A stretch of 20,832 nucleotides of DNA from Deltaproteobacteria bacterium. Its GTDB lineage: Bacteria > Desulfobacterota > DSM-4660 > Desulfatiglandales > HGW-15. How positions within the stretch are numbered: position 1 is the stretch's first letter; each line of letters begins with the position of its first letter. The stretch covers positions 1 through 20,832 of the forward strand of contig DAOVAK010000007.1 of NCBI GenBank assembly GCA_030671095.1, given 5' to 3'. The translations under genes and the position numbers were made by a program. Below, piece after piece: positions 1 to 7,200 of the stretch. A model generated the notes under the pieces. That model was not told where the DNA came from and made no database searches. It was given only the letters and a program-made list of their open reading frames with translations.

Positions 1-1050
1 GACACTCGCTACCTGTGGCTGAGTAAAAAGGACATGGGTGAAAGTCATCGGGTTCATGGACGAAACCAATCCCATGGAGTTTTCAGCAGCAACGATTCCT
101 CCTTCGGACGAAAAATGAGAATAATGTTTTGATTGGGGACCGGTCAGGTCTCCGATAGCGTAAACACCCTCGGCCATGGTCTCCATCTTATCGTTTACCT
201 CGAGATATTCCCTGTTTTCGTCAAGGCCAATGTTGGTAAGGCCAAGGCCCTTTAAGGAGGCAGTCCTTTCAATATAGAGAATTTTATCTACGACAACGGT
301 TTCACTACCTTCTTTTGAGTCTAAGTCCACACGGAGCCCGCCTTTTCCTTTAGAGGCACCTGTAATTTTCGCCTCCCTCTTGATACTTATCCCCTGGTCC
401 TTTAGCGCTTGTCTCAAGCGGGACCTGATTGTCTTGCTCTCATACGGAAGAATCGTCTTATCCTGTGTGGCTACCATCACCTCTGAATCAAACCTGTGGA
501 GGAACTGCGCGATTTCCAAAAGCCACGGGCTGCGTCCAAAAAAGAGCACTTTTTTTGGCAGTTTGCCTGTATTCAGAAAATCATCGCTATTTATCACCTC
601 TTCCAGGTCTCCTCCGGGAAAATCGGGTTTGACCCAAGTTGCGCCGGTAGCCAGGATGATCTTCTTGCATGATATGACCTTCCCATTCACCTCCACCTTT
701 CCTTTCCCGGCGACCTTTCCCTTGCCATCAATGATTTCAATGCCGTTCTTTTTCACTGTGCTTGTTACGCCCTGCCTCATGAAGTCAATGAGCTCTTCTT
801 GTCTCTTTTTCAGGGCTGAATAATCCTTTGAAATCCCTTTAAAAGAGAGACCCATCCTTTTTCCAAAAGCAACGGCACCAAGTATATAGGATGCGAGCAT
901 CATATGCCCAAAAGGCACGCATCCTCTGTTCATGCAAAGTCCGCCGAAATCTCTGGCCTCAATAATGGCCACATCCGCTCCCAGTTGCGCTGCCCTGATT
1001 GCCGTGGGCACCCCACCTGCACCTCCTCCTATGACAACAACGTCTTTCAT
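1..1050 (-). CDS. Dihydrolipoamide dehydrogenase-like flavoprotein (partial, C-terminus off the left edge)
   Basis: Class I pyridine nucleotide-disulfide oxidoreductase, 350 residues visible; the dimerisation domain runs off the window. Seen: N-terminal FAD dinucleotide motif GGGAGG at residues 8-13 with the ribose-binding acidic E31; the redox-active pair C39/C44 in GGLCMNRGCVP; the ATG motif near 134-137 and the second FAD motif YAIGD further on. The start ATG (1048-1050) has a GAGG ribosome site a few bases upstream. Odd: the NAD(P)-binding glycine motif expected near residue 172 reads FFGRSPWLLE instead of a GxGxxG, and the residue usually Lys after the second Cys motif (CxPxK) is missing. 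Family membership is secure. The electron donor and partner are not, so lipoamide dehydrogenase activity is doubtful. It is the first gene of a leftward transcript. Confidence 0.85.
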   Translation of the reverse strand, partial: MKDVVVIGGGAGGVPTAIRAAQLGADVAIIEARDFGGLCMNRGCVPFGHMMLASYILGAVAFGKRMGLSFKGISKDYSALKKRQEELIDFMRQGVTSTVKKNGIEIIDGKGKVAGKGKVEVNGKVISCKKIILATGATWVKPDFPGGDLEEVINSDDFLNTGKLPKKVLFFGRSPWLLEIAQFLHRFDSEVMVATQDKTILPYESKTIRSRLRQALKDQGISIKREAKITGASKGKGGLRVDLDSKEGSETVVVDKILYIERTASLKGLGLTNIGLDENREYLEVNDKMETMAEGVYAIGDLTGPQSKHYSHFSSEGGIVAAENSMGLVSSMNPMTFTHVLFTQPQVASV

Positions 1051-1263
1051 TTGATTTTCCTCATTCGCCCCTGTTCTTTATCAGCCTTGTGTCCTTCAAA
1101 ACGACCCCTTTGTCCGCCCCGGTCCGTCGCCCGCATGCCCTCCTGTTCCCCGGTAGGCGAGAAAGCCTTTCAATAAACTGGATTCATTGAAAAACTCACT
1201 TTCTCCATAGATTGTGTCGCCTATATGCGCTTGGGACAAGTCTGGTTCCATACGGATCAATCT
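1051..1263 (-). other. Untranslated leader of the flavoprotein gene; no gene seen
   Basis: About 210 bases between the promoter and the start codon. The one open frame here (1096-1320, minus) starts upstream of the promoter and resembles nothing I know, so I do not call it a gene. I see no convincing riboswitch fold or terminator. Confidence 0.4.
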
Positions 1264-1292
1264 ATAATATTGCAATAATATGTTAATGTCAA
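1264..1292 (-). promoter_or_regulatory. Sigma-70-type promoter for the leftward flavoprotein gene
   Basis: On the minus strand TTGACA (1287-1292), a 17-bp spacer and TATTAT (1264-1269) match the sigma-70 consensus at 11 of 12 positions. The predicted start is near 1257, leaving a leader of about 200 nt before the ATG at 1050. A perfect 10-bp palindrome TATTGCAATA (1268-1277) overlaps the -10 edge and spacer and could be an operator. No activity is demonstrated. Confidence 0.7.
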
Positions 1293-1350
1293 GGCTCAAA
1301 TGATCGGGAACCGTGACCAATGAAACTCAAAATGAAAACCTAATCATTCA

Positions 1351-1645
1351 GCAGAGGTTTGGCTTGACAAAGAGGGTATCGGCATTGCCGATGGGCGGAT
1401 GACTTTCTGATTCTGTCAAAATTGGAAAGGGCCGCGAAGCGGGTAATGGACGGGATAGTTAAATACCTGGAGGAGAAGTTGAACCTCCCGGTGAATAAAG
1501 AGAAAAGCGGGGTGTGGGAGATCAAACATGTCCGTTTGCTCGGGTTTCAAATCCTTCGGGGAAAGATCCGTATGAGTAACAAATCACGACTCAAATTCAA
1601 GGATAAGATCCGGAAGTTAACCCGAAGGGATAACCCTTTATCCAT
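1351..1645 (+). pseudogene. Group II intron reverse transcriptase/maturase (LtrA-like) remnant
   Basis: The fragment covers the RT active-site region through the end of the fingers/palm and the start of domain X. From 1371 one reading frame gives RGYRHCRWADDFLI, matching the YADD box of group II intron RTs with Tyr replaced by Trp. It continues through ERAAKRVMDGIVKYLEEKLN, VNKEKSGV, LGFQI and a KIRKLTRR block, all typical of LtrA-type proteins. Just upstream, WLDKE lies in another frame, which implies a frameshift. The N-terminal half, the C-terminal HNH domain and any recognisable intron RNA domains are absent. Similarity stops near 1640, where an oppositely oriented transposase remnant begins. 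This is a dead fragment; the family call is firm. Confidence 0.8.
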
Positions 1646-2107
1646 GCATCGGTCCCAAACCGCCAATTCAGATTCGGGTTCATACAACCGATTGGCCGTC
1701 ATGGCCAATAGAGCCCTTTCATAGGGGACTTTGAGCCTTTTTCGTTTAACAATTTCTGAAAAGGTTCCTTTTAGACCGAGCCTTTCCCAGAGGGCCTCAA
1801 TGGCAAGCACGCAGCCAAAGGAAACGGTCTTCTTGATTTTCAGGTCACTCGGGAGTCCTGCTTTAACATGTAATGCTTAGCCCTGTTCTTGATCCAGGGG
1901 TTCAAGGACCGTCAAGCCACAGACCCGGGCAATGGACCGGCAGAGCCGCACAAGCTGGTCTCGGTCCAGTTCGTCGGTTCTCCCGAAGTTGTGGATAATT
2001 TTGGCAACCGGCTTTCGGGTAATGGGATGTCGTTCGTTGTGGGCCAGCTGGTAGTATTCGACGGCAGAGCTGTCCTTATTTTTTCGTTTGGTGGTTCGTA
2101 AATACAT
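1640..2107 (-). pseudogene. IS1634-family transposase N-terminal remnant with an in-frame stop
   Basis: The minus-strand frame starting at ATG 2105-2107 opens MYLRTTKRKNKDSSAVEYYQ and continues with IIHNFGRTDELDRDQLVRLC, the characteristic N-terminus of IS1634 (IS4-superfamily) transposases. A TAA stop at 1877-1879 interrupts it. The same frame then resumes with KKTVSFGCVLAIEALWERLG and a block ending ANRLYEPESELAVWDRC, again typical of the family. After about 1640 the similarity is lost at the junction with the group II intron RT fragment. The catalytic DDE core that should follow is missing, so the element cannot move itself. No ribosome site is visible ahead of the start. Confidence 0.8.
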
Positions 2108-2131
2108 GTTTACACAAATAGCATGTATTTA
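2099..2131. repeat. 10-bp inverted repeat over the transposase start
   Basis: TAAATACATG (2099-2108) and CATGTATTTA (2122-2131) form a perfect inverted repeat separated by 13 bases. It overlaps the remnant transposase start codon. It could be a hairpin limiting transposase translation or an operator; it is unlikely to be the terminal repeat because it lies inside the gene start. Confidence 0.5.
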
Positions 2132-2395
2132 TACAGATGCCATCACAAAAATAATAATTCGTGTGCCTACTACTTCTGAGGCCGTCAACTCAGATAAGTG
2201 CCTGAAATTACGTAATCACACCCCGAAAATGGGACCATTTTAGCCGGATGTTTGACTACAAAACGCAAACGCGAGTCGAAGAACAGATAAAAAATGATTT
2301 TCAGCGGTGAGTTAAGGGAGGGTGATTTCATTCTCCCGGAGAGAGAGTTGTAGGAACGGTTCCGAATTTCTGCGACAAATACGACCTGGCCTTTT
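2132..2395. other. Gene-free stretch, probably mobile-element debris
   Basis: No credible gene. An inverted repeat AAAATGG-GA-CCATTTT sits around 2226-2241, followed by AGCCGGATGTTTGAC, which vaguely recalls the ends of IS21-type elements. I cannot confirm that from memory. The open frame at 2185-2430 (minus) is not convincing as a protein and overlaps the end of the isomerase gene. Confidence 0.3.
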
Positions 2396-3208
2396 TCAGA
2401 ATTCAGAGTCTTGATTCCGAAGCCACTCACCTTTCGATTTTGAACATATGCGGACGATTTTCAGGAACTCTTCAATATCCAGACTCCCTGAACCTGCCCC
2501 CACCCCATCAACGTCCTCTCCTTTGACCATCTCCCCCACATTGTGGACCTTAACGCTGCCGCCATACATGATGCGGGCGGCTTCCGCAGTCTTTGGGGAA
2601 AACACACGGCCTATCATTTTTCTAACAAACTGGTGCATTTTCTGAGCCTGTTCGGGCGTCGCGTTTTTCCCGGTCCCGATGGACCAGATGGGCTCATAAA
2701 GCACCACCGTTCTCTCCATCTCCTCCTCAGAAAGTCTGGAGAAGCAGGTGATCACTTGCCGTTCAATTTGATTCAGTGTAAGGCCCGCCTTCCGCTGTTC
2801 GATGCTTTCGCCTATACAGACAATAGGTGAGATCCCATGTTTCAGCAGGACCCTGATCTTGCGATTGACAATGCCGTCGTTCTCCCCAAAATACTGCCGT
2901 CTTTCTGAATGCCCCACCACACAATAAAGCCCGCCTGCGTCCGCAATCATCGGGGCCGAAATTTCTCCGGTAAAAGCCCCCTCCTCTTCCCAGTGAACAT
3001 TCTGGGCACCCACCGAGATCAGGGGATATTCTCTTGCAGCCTCAGCAACAGATCGCAAATGGATAAGCGGGACGCACACAATTAGTTCGATGGTGTCGAT
3101 CAATTCCAATGATGCTCTGCCCAGACCATGAATCCACTCCAAGGCCCCGCGGTGATTCTTATGCATCTTCCAATTGCTATGGATGATAGTTCTCTTTTTA
3201 TTACTCAT
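2396..3208 (-). CDS. tpiA: Triosephosphate isomerase
   Basis: Interconverts dihydroxyacetone phosphate and glyceraldehyde 3-phosphate in the cytosol. The 270-residue protein has all the catalytic landmarks: NWK with N12 and K14, the catalytic histidine in GHSERR (99-104), catalytic E172 in YEPIWSIGTGK with the mobile loop following, and YGGSV. The late phosphate-binding GGAS motif is changed to GSGS. I start at ATG 3206-3208 because GGAG lies 5 bases upstream and NWK then falls at the usual position; the in-frame ATG at 3238 has no ribosome site. It ends the leftward operon behind an aldolase remnant. Its location away from glycolytic genes suggests a pathway-dedicated copy. A related tetrulose-phosphate isomerase is an alternative because that activity occurs in this family. 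Confidence 0.87.
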   Translation of the reverse strand: MSNKKRTIIHSNWKMHKNHRGALEWIHGLGRASLELIDTIELIVCVPLIHLRSVAEAAREYPLISVGAQNVHWEEEGAFTGEISAPMIADAGGLYCVVGHSERRQYFGENDGIVNRKIRVLLKHGISPIVCIGESIEQRKAGLTLNQIERQVITCFSRLSEEEMERTVVLYEPIWSIGTGKNATPEQAQKMHQFVRKMIGRVFSPKTAEAARIMYGGSVKVHNVGEMVKGEDVDGVGAGSGSLDIEEFLKIVRICSKSKGEWLRNQDSEF

Positions 3209-3240
3209 GGCTCCAACCTCGTTGAAATCTCCTGGCATGA

Positions 3241-3545
3241 TTATGCGTTACCGCTACAACCGAATATTTGGATAAATCCTTTGATCATGTGAGGGTTCGA
3301 TATCCAGTGACTCCGAAGAATTCCCCTGGGCCTTCGCCACCAGGACGATCTTTGGCAAAACTCTAATGGTGTACATATATTCCATGTAGACCTGGGTGGC
3401 AATATTGAGCTTGGTTGCACCACAACGAACAGGTTTTGAAAAGCATTTTCGTTCAAGCCGGTACCCCCATAGATCACCAGAAATGGGTCGGCCTTTTTGA
3501 AATTTCATGAAGGCGATCACAGTTCGAATTGGGTTTGACTTTGTG
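3241..3545 (-). pseudogene. Class II ketose-bisphosphate aldolase C-terminal remnant, multiply frameshifted
   Basis: Reading all three minus-strand frames in turn recovers a class II aldolase C-terminal half. One frame gives DRLHEISKR (about 3500-3520). The next gives PFLVIYGGTGLNENAFQN, the catalytic-domain HGGSG region with His changed to Tyr. A third gives CGATKLNIATQVYMEYM, the phosphate-binding NIxT region, and the end returns to the second frame with MIKGFIQIFGCSGNA and a stop at 3241. Several indels are needed, and the N-terminal half with the zinc ligands is missing, so the gene is dead unless the assembly is faulty. It sits 32 bases ahead of the TPI start, consistent with an ancestral aldolase-TPI pair yielding triose phosphates. 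Confidence 0.65.
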
Positions 3546-3988
3546 CCAGTATTAGGGACGACACAAATTGCCCCAATAAATGGGGCAAGATCCCAAGAAA
3601 TCTTGCTATTATAATGGGCTCGTCCGTCACGTGTGGTTCCTGACGGCCTCGGTTCATGTCGAATTATCTTAGCAAAAGCTAAATCGAGGTCAGGCCAAGC
3701 TTCTTGTCCTGCCATTGGATCAAAACGAGGAATAATGCAGCTATGCCCTTGGTCTGCCACGACTATATCTTCTATCTCTACAACAAGCAGATCCCCTTTA
3801 TCAACTCCCTTAACAAACACAGGGCCAGCCAACGGGTTGTGCATCTGTGGGGTGAAATCAGTATAAGGTTTGAGGTTTTCCAACGTAGGTAGATCACTTT
3901 CTGAACGTATACGACCAGACAAATTGTCCTCTGTTTCCAAAACAAAAGACTTTCCTTCGGCTACCTCAAACACCGGAGCTATTTCTTT
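3530..3988 (-). pseudogene. Acetamidase/formamidase (FmdA/AmdA family) N-terminal remnant
   Basis: The frame from about 3988 down to 3545 matches the N-terminal half of the FmdA_AmdA family, zinc amidases that release ammonia from formamide or acetamide. Signs are FEVAEGKSFVLETEDNLSGR, then NPLAGPVFVKGVDKGDLLVV (the family's NP-x2-GP-x-[FY]-V-x-G block), VEIEDI, and PFIGAICVVPNTGT. A TGA at 3989-3991 blocks the frame just before the conserved region, so the first 15-20 residues and the start codon are lost. The C-terminal half with the GGN and GDxHxxQGD motifs is absent. The sequence instead runs into a frameshifted aldolase fragment near 3545. It lies in the same direction as the RuBisCO-like gene upstream, so it was probably once an operon member. 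Confidence 0.7.
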
Positions 3989-4077
3989 TCATTGTAAGCG
4001 TTTTCTCGGGTCACTCTTTTAATGGCCACGATCTCCCCCCTCTTTGATATGCGCCGGTATATACGCAACAAGAGACC

Positions 4078-4103
4078 TTAGGTCCGTGGAAAAACGGACC
4101 TAA
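4078..4103 (-). terminator. Strong stem-loop just downstream of the RuBisCO-like gene
   Basis: TTAGGTCCGT (4078-4087) and ACGGACCTAA (4094-4103) form a perfect 10-bp stem with a 6-base loop, 34 bases after the RuBisCO-like stop codon. No run of T follows on the minus strand, so it is not a textbook intrinsic terminator. It may attenuate transcription or protect the upstream mRNA end, which would separate the intact upstream genes from the decayed pair. Confidence 0.45.
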
Positions 4104-4136
4104 ATTCAGACCTTGCACTAATGAAAATGGGATGGC

Positions 4137-5432
4137 TCAATTACGAAATGCCGCTATTGCAGCTTTTAATTCTGGATGGTCTTGTGCATACTCTTCCAGA
4201 CTAAGGCCATTTTGAAAGGCCTCCCAGGCCTGCCTTAGACTTGCAGCACCGGCCTTTGGACCCATGGGATGTGAAAATACCGCTCTTCCCGCTACGATAC
4301 CGAAGTCAACAGATTTCAATTTCTCAGATAGTTCCATCGATGAACCGGCCCATTGGCTTCCCCCTAACACAGGTAAGGTGCTTTTGAGATGGCCCAGCGG
4401 TTTTATGCATTCCTCTATGTTGAGAAGCACCTCAGCTTCAGGTGTTTTCATTCTCTCTCCAAAGCCTGGCATTACATACGCATCAAAACCGACGAGCCGT
4501 TGTAGTTTGGTGATCAATTTCGAATGGACGCCTAGGTAGGGCGCTCGGGTAAATGCGGCAACAAATGGCAAATGACCAACCAATGGCACCTGTGCGTGCT
4601 TTCTAAGCATCCGAACTGCACTCAATCCTGTGGTCATTCCATTAACTAAGAGGGCGTTGGCGCCACCAGCAACGGCAATGTCATGCAATTCGAGCAAGCG
4701 ATCCACTTCGTCGGTGATGTTTGCCAAGTAGATTTTTTTTTCTCCGGTTTCGTTTTCACTTTGTAATCTGGCCTTGCCCAAAAGAGGGGCCCTTTCTTTG
4801 AGAGGGGACCACTCAACATCCCCCAACATCTCATCGTCTTTGGCGATGTCCAGGCCCCCTATCCAGCCTTGATACGCCAATTCTGCAGAGATTTCAGGGC
4901 TCAGTCCAATGTTTGGCTTTATTACCCCGAAAAACAATGGTCTCTCATAAACGCTCAGAATATCCCTTAGTCCTTCTATGCCAAATTGCGGTCCTTGGAA
5001 ATGACTCAAGTAGCTATCCGGGAATTCAATATCGAACAACTTGATAACCGAGATCCCTTTTGTATAAAAAGTTCCTTCGCCGCAAGCGGCCGACAGTAAA
5101 TTCGGTATCTTAGGACCAAAATTACAGTGGGGATGGGCAATCTTGACTCGGCAGCCGTACGATTTGAGATGGGAAGGCACGAGAAGAGGATAGGATGGTT
5201 TATCCAATTCCCGCTCAACAAAGAAATCAACGACCTTAGCCCCAAATCGCTTTCGCAGGTCCTCGTCAACACCAACCCGTTTCCATTGAGCGGTAGATTG
5301 CTCTTGGCAGAGATTGGCAGCAGCTTCCTCGGGGTCAATGGTCGATTCGAAATAATAGTCAAGAATGAGATAGTCATCTATGTCCAGTGTTTGGCGGTCT
5401 GCAAAGAAACCACGCCTGTCTTTTTCATCCAT
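4137..5432 (-). CDS. RuBisCO-like protein (form IV, RuBisCO large-subunit superfamily)
   Basis: 431 residues, cytosolic, slightly shorter than true RuBisCO large subunits (about 460-475). Aligning by motif: IKPNIGL keeps the active-site Lys (K172, RuBisCO K175), and [10 protein letters not shown] keeps the carbamylated Lys and both acidic metal ligands (K198, D200, E201). GVHSKL keeps the loop-5 His (H303, RuBisCO H327). Loop 6, which needs Lys334 in RuBisCO, reads MPGFGERMK with no lysine at the position, and the Ser379 motif SGG is replaced by LGGSQWAG. It therefore cannot be an ordinary CO2-fixing enzyme; a metal-dependent enolisation, isomerisation or decarboxylation-type reaction fits. 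The ATG at 5430-5432 is preceded by GGAGG. It follows the flavoprotein and TIM-barrel genes. Clade and substrate are unknown; MtnW and the isoapionate transcarboxylase are characterised relatives for comparison. Confidence 0.9.
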   Translation of the reverse strand: MDEKDRRGFFADRQTLDIDDYLILDYYFESTIDPEEAAANLCQEQSTAQWKRVGVDEDLRKRFGAKVVDFFVERELDKPSYPLLVPSHLKSYGCRVKIAHPHCNFGPKIPNLLSAACGEGTFYTKGISVIKLFDIEFPDSYLSHFQGPQFGIEGLRDILSVYERPLFFGVIKPNIGLSPEISAELAYQGWIGGLDIAKDDEMLGDVEWSPLKERAPLLGKARLQSENETGEKKIYLANITDEVDRLLELHDIAVAGGANALLVNGMTTGLSAVRMLRKHAQVPLVGHLPFVAAFTRAPYLGVHSKLITKLQRLVGFDAYVMPGFGERMKTPEAEVLLNIEECIKPLGHLKSTLPVLGGSQWAGSSMELSEKLKSVDFGIVAGRAVFSHPMGPKAGAASLRQAWEAFQNGLSLEEYAQDHPELKAAIAAFRN

Positions 5433-5499
5433 CGTGAATACCTCCAAAAAGGGATTTTTCGCCTTCCTTAGCGAACCCTCGTCTTTGGCGGGTAGCGTC

Positions 5500-6075
5500 T
5501 TAGCCGCGGGTTTTTTTGAGCAGCCAGGTCATGTTGCTGCCCAGGGTTTCCATGGTGTTCAAGGCTTTTTGATCTTGATGCACTTGGCCTTTTTCTTTTC
5601 CAAACCCTAAGTTCCAATTACTCGACCCCACAACGACCATTTCTCCAAGCAAAAAGAAATGATTCAAAGTGTCGAAGGTGTGAATCGCCCCTCCCCAGCT
5701 GGCTACGGCCACGGCAGCGCCCAACTTGCGTCTAAGCATGTTAGCATTCGCACGGGAAACCATTCCAGCTCTATCAATCAAGGCTTTCATAGCCGAGGTG
5801 ACGTCACCAATATAGGTGGGAGAAGCCAAAATAATTCCATCTGCGGCAAGCATCATGTCAATGCAGTGGTTGAGATCGTCGTCTTCAATTAAGCAGTGTT
5901 GGGTCTTGCGTTCATAGCACTGATAGCAGGCGATGCAAGCACTGATTTTCATCCCGGCAAGCTGAACCAAATCGGTTTCGATGCCCCTCTGCTCTAGCTG
6001 CTTGAAGACCTCCCGAACCAGAATTGCAGTGTTGCCATCTTTGCGAGCACTACCGTTGAAGGCCACCACTTTCAT
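5500..6075 (-). CDS. Iron-sulfur flavoprotein (NADPH-dependent FMN reductase fold)
   Basis: 191 residues of flavodoxin-like fold. The N-terminal FMN phosphate loop reads GSARKDGNT (8-16), followed by a compact cysteine cluster C47-x2-C50-x2-C53-x7-C61. That matches the Cx2Cx2Cx4-7C [4Fe-4S] ligand pattern of archaeal and anaerobic-bacterial iron-sulfur flavoproteins. [18 protein letters not shown] (about 96-113) is the flavin isoalloxazine-contact region. It should move electrons in the cytosol using FMN and the cluster; the partner is unknown. I start at ATG 6073-6075 (AAAGGGA upstream), because the 50 extra in-frame residues upstream have no family similarity. It sits between the TIM-barrel pair and the RuBisCO-like gene, 67 bases ahead of the latter. 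Confidence 0.85.
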   Translation of the reverse strand: MKVVAFNGSARKDGNTAILVREVFKQLEQRGIETDLVQLAGMKISACIACYQCYERKTQHCLIEDDDLNHCIDMMLAADGIILASPTYIGDVTSAMKALIDRAGMVSRANANMLRRKLGAAVAVASWGGAIHTFDTLNHFFLLGEMVVVGSSNWNLGFGKEKGQVHQDQKALNTMETLGSNMTWLLKKTRG

Positions 6076-6252
6076 GAGCACATCCCTTTCTCTCTCTTGG
6101 GTGAAGCCGTATCTCACGGAGTCCCATTTCTGCCCGGCTATGACCAAATGAGTCCAAAACAGCAACGCAGTCGTACTTGAATCAGTTATCATATGCAGAG
6201 GTTTTTGTAGACTCAGCCGTGGCAACTATTAGACGCCGCAACGTAAGCTGTA

Positions 6253-7098
6253 CTACCTTGGGTCAAGGTCCAATTTCATATTCTTATACGATTTTGTGAC
6301 TTCAATAATTGCGTTTTCGGTGGGTAGACGTTCGCCGCTGGATCCTGCGGCGTAACCTACCGCACCAGAGTGTAGAACAGAGTATTCGGCCGTCTCCGGA
6401 TCTTTAAACGGCCCACCGTGGGTGAAGACCATAACGTCAGGATTTGCCTCGGTGGCAGAAAGATACATGGCCTGAACCGCCTTGGTAGCTTCCTCTACCG
6501 TCAATACATCCTTCGCACCGCTTATCCCCCCTGCCGTCACGCCCACCAGGGCACCAACCACATCGGCCCCCGACGTAGCCATTTGGTGGGCTTCTTCCGG
6601 ATTAAAGGCCCAGCCAAAGGTAAAGATTCCCTTACTATGCGCCAATGCGATCATCTCCACTTCCTTAGAAAAGCCCAAGCCGGCAGACTCCAGTTGTGCA
6701 GCGAACTCCGGGCCATAGATGCCAGCAAATGGCTCATTGGTCACTCCCGAAAAACCCAACGCGATCATCTCATCCATGAATTTCTCCTGGTTCAGGCCAG
6801 GGTCATGGGCTCCTATGCCAACGATACAAGGGGTTTCATTAACCGCAGGGAGGATCTCCGTGGCCATCCTGGCTACGTGTTCATTGGCGTTTGAGTAAGG
6901 TAAGAAGGCCATCAGGGTATGCTGTCCCATCATTCGGTAGATAGCCGTTGAATAGACTGCGATCAGGTCAGCTCCTCCCAATTCTGCGCACCTGGCGGTC
7001 AAACCGATCCCTGCCCCAAACATAAGCAGCGGCCTTTTCGTCTCTATTTGCCTGTGAAGACGATCCAGCACTTCTGTCCTGGTATATTTTTTAGCCAT
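6253..7098 (-). CDS. TIM-barrel 'PEP hydrolase family' protein, copy 1 (Tm-1 C-terminal domain homologue)
   Basis: 281 residues. It belongs to the family annotated as phosphoenolpyruvate hydrolase or TIM-barrel signal transduction protein (Pfam PEP_hydrolase), which also forms the C-terminal half of the plant Tm-1 protein. Visible family blocks: GAGIGLTARCAELGGADLIA near the N-terminus, LGFSGVTNEP, LGFSKEVEMI, FGWAFNPEEA, GVTAGGISGA, FTHGGPFKDPETAEY and a final GSSGERLPTE. Start ATG 7096-7098 has GAGG 7 bases upstream. It lies 102 bases behind its paralogue, which shares the same blocks, so the two may form a hetero-oligomer or act on successive substrates. The reaction is not established for this branch; a carbon-oxygen or carbon-carbon lyase/hydrolase acting on a 2-oxo acid or its enol is the natural guess. 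Confidence 0.88.
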   Translation of the reverse strand: MAKKYTRTEVLDRLHRQIETKRPLLMFGAGIGLTARCAELGGADLIAVYSTAIYRMMGQHTLMAFLPYSNANEHVARMATEILPAVNETPCIVGIGAHDPGLNQEKFMDEMIALGFSGVTNEPFAGIYGPEFAAQLESAGLGFSKEVEMIALAHSKGIFTFGWAFNPEEAHQMATSGADVVGALVGVTAGGISGAKDVLTVEEATKAVQAMYLSATEANPDVMVFTHGGPFKDPETAEYSVLHSGAVGYAAGSSGERLPTENAIIEVTKSYKNMKLDLDPR

Positions 7099-7111
7099 GA
7101 GATCCTCTCTA

Positions 7112-7165
7112 ACAGGCCTTTTCTTTGCACATCGATGGTGATTTTGATTCAGAGGAGGGGCCTGT
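7112..7165 (-). repeat. Intercistronic inverted repeat between the two TIM-barrel genes
   Basis: ACAGGCC (7112-7118) and GGCCTGT (7159-7165) are exact inverted repeats 40 bases apart in the 102-bp gap between the paralogues. They could pair in the mRNA and adjust relative expression of the two genes. This is a weak signal on its own. Confidence 0.3.
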
Positions 7166-7200
7166 AAAACATCCCCCTATCTTCAAACCAAAAAGAGACC

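Noticed and set aside
1096..1320. 74-codon minus-strand frame upstream of the flavoprotein gene
   Set aside because: It starts upstream of and spans the sigma-70 promoter, has no ribosome site and resembles no protein family.
4137..5432. Annotation as a functional ribulose-bisphosphate carboxylase
   Set aside because: The loop-6 lysine and the Ser379 loop needed for carboxylation are absent, and no phosphoribulokinase is in view.
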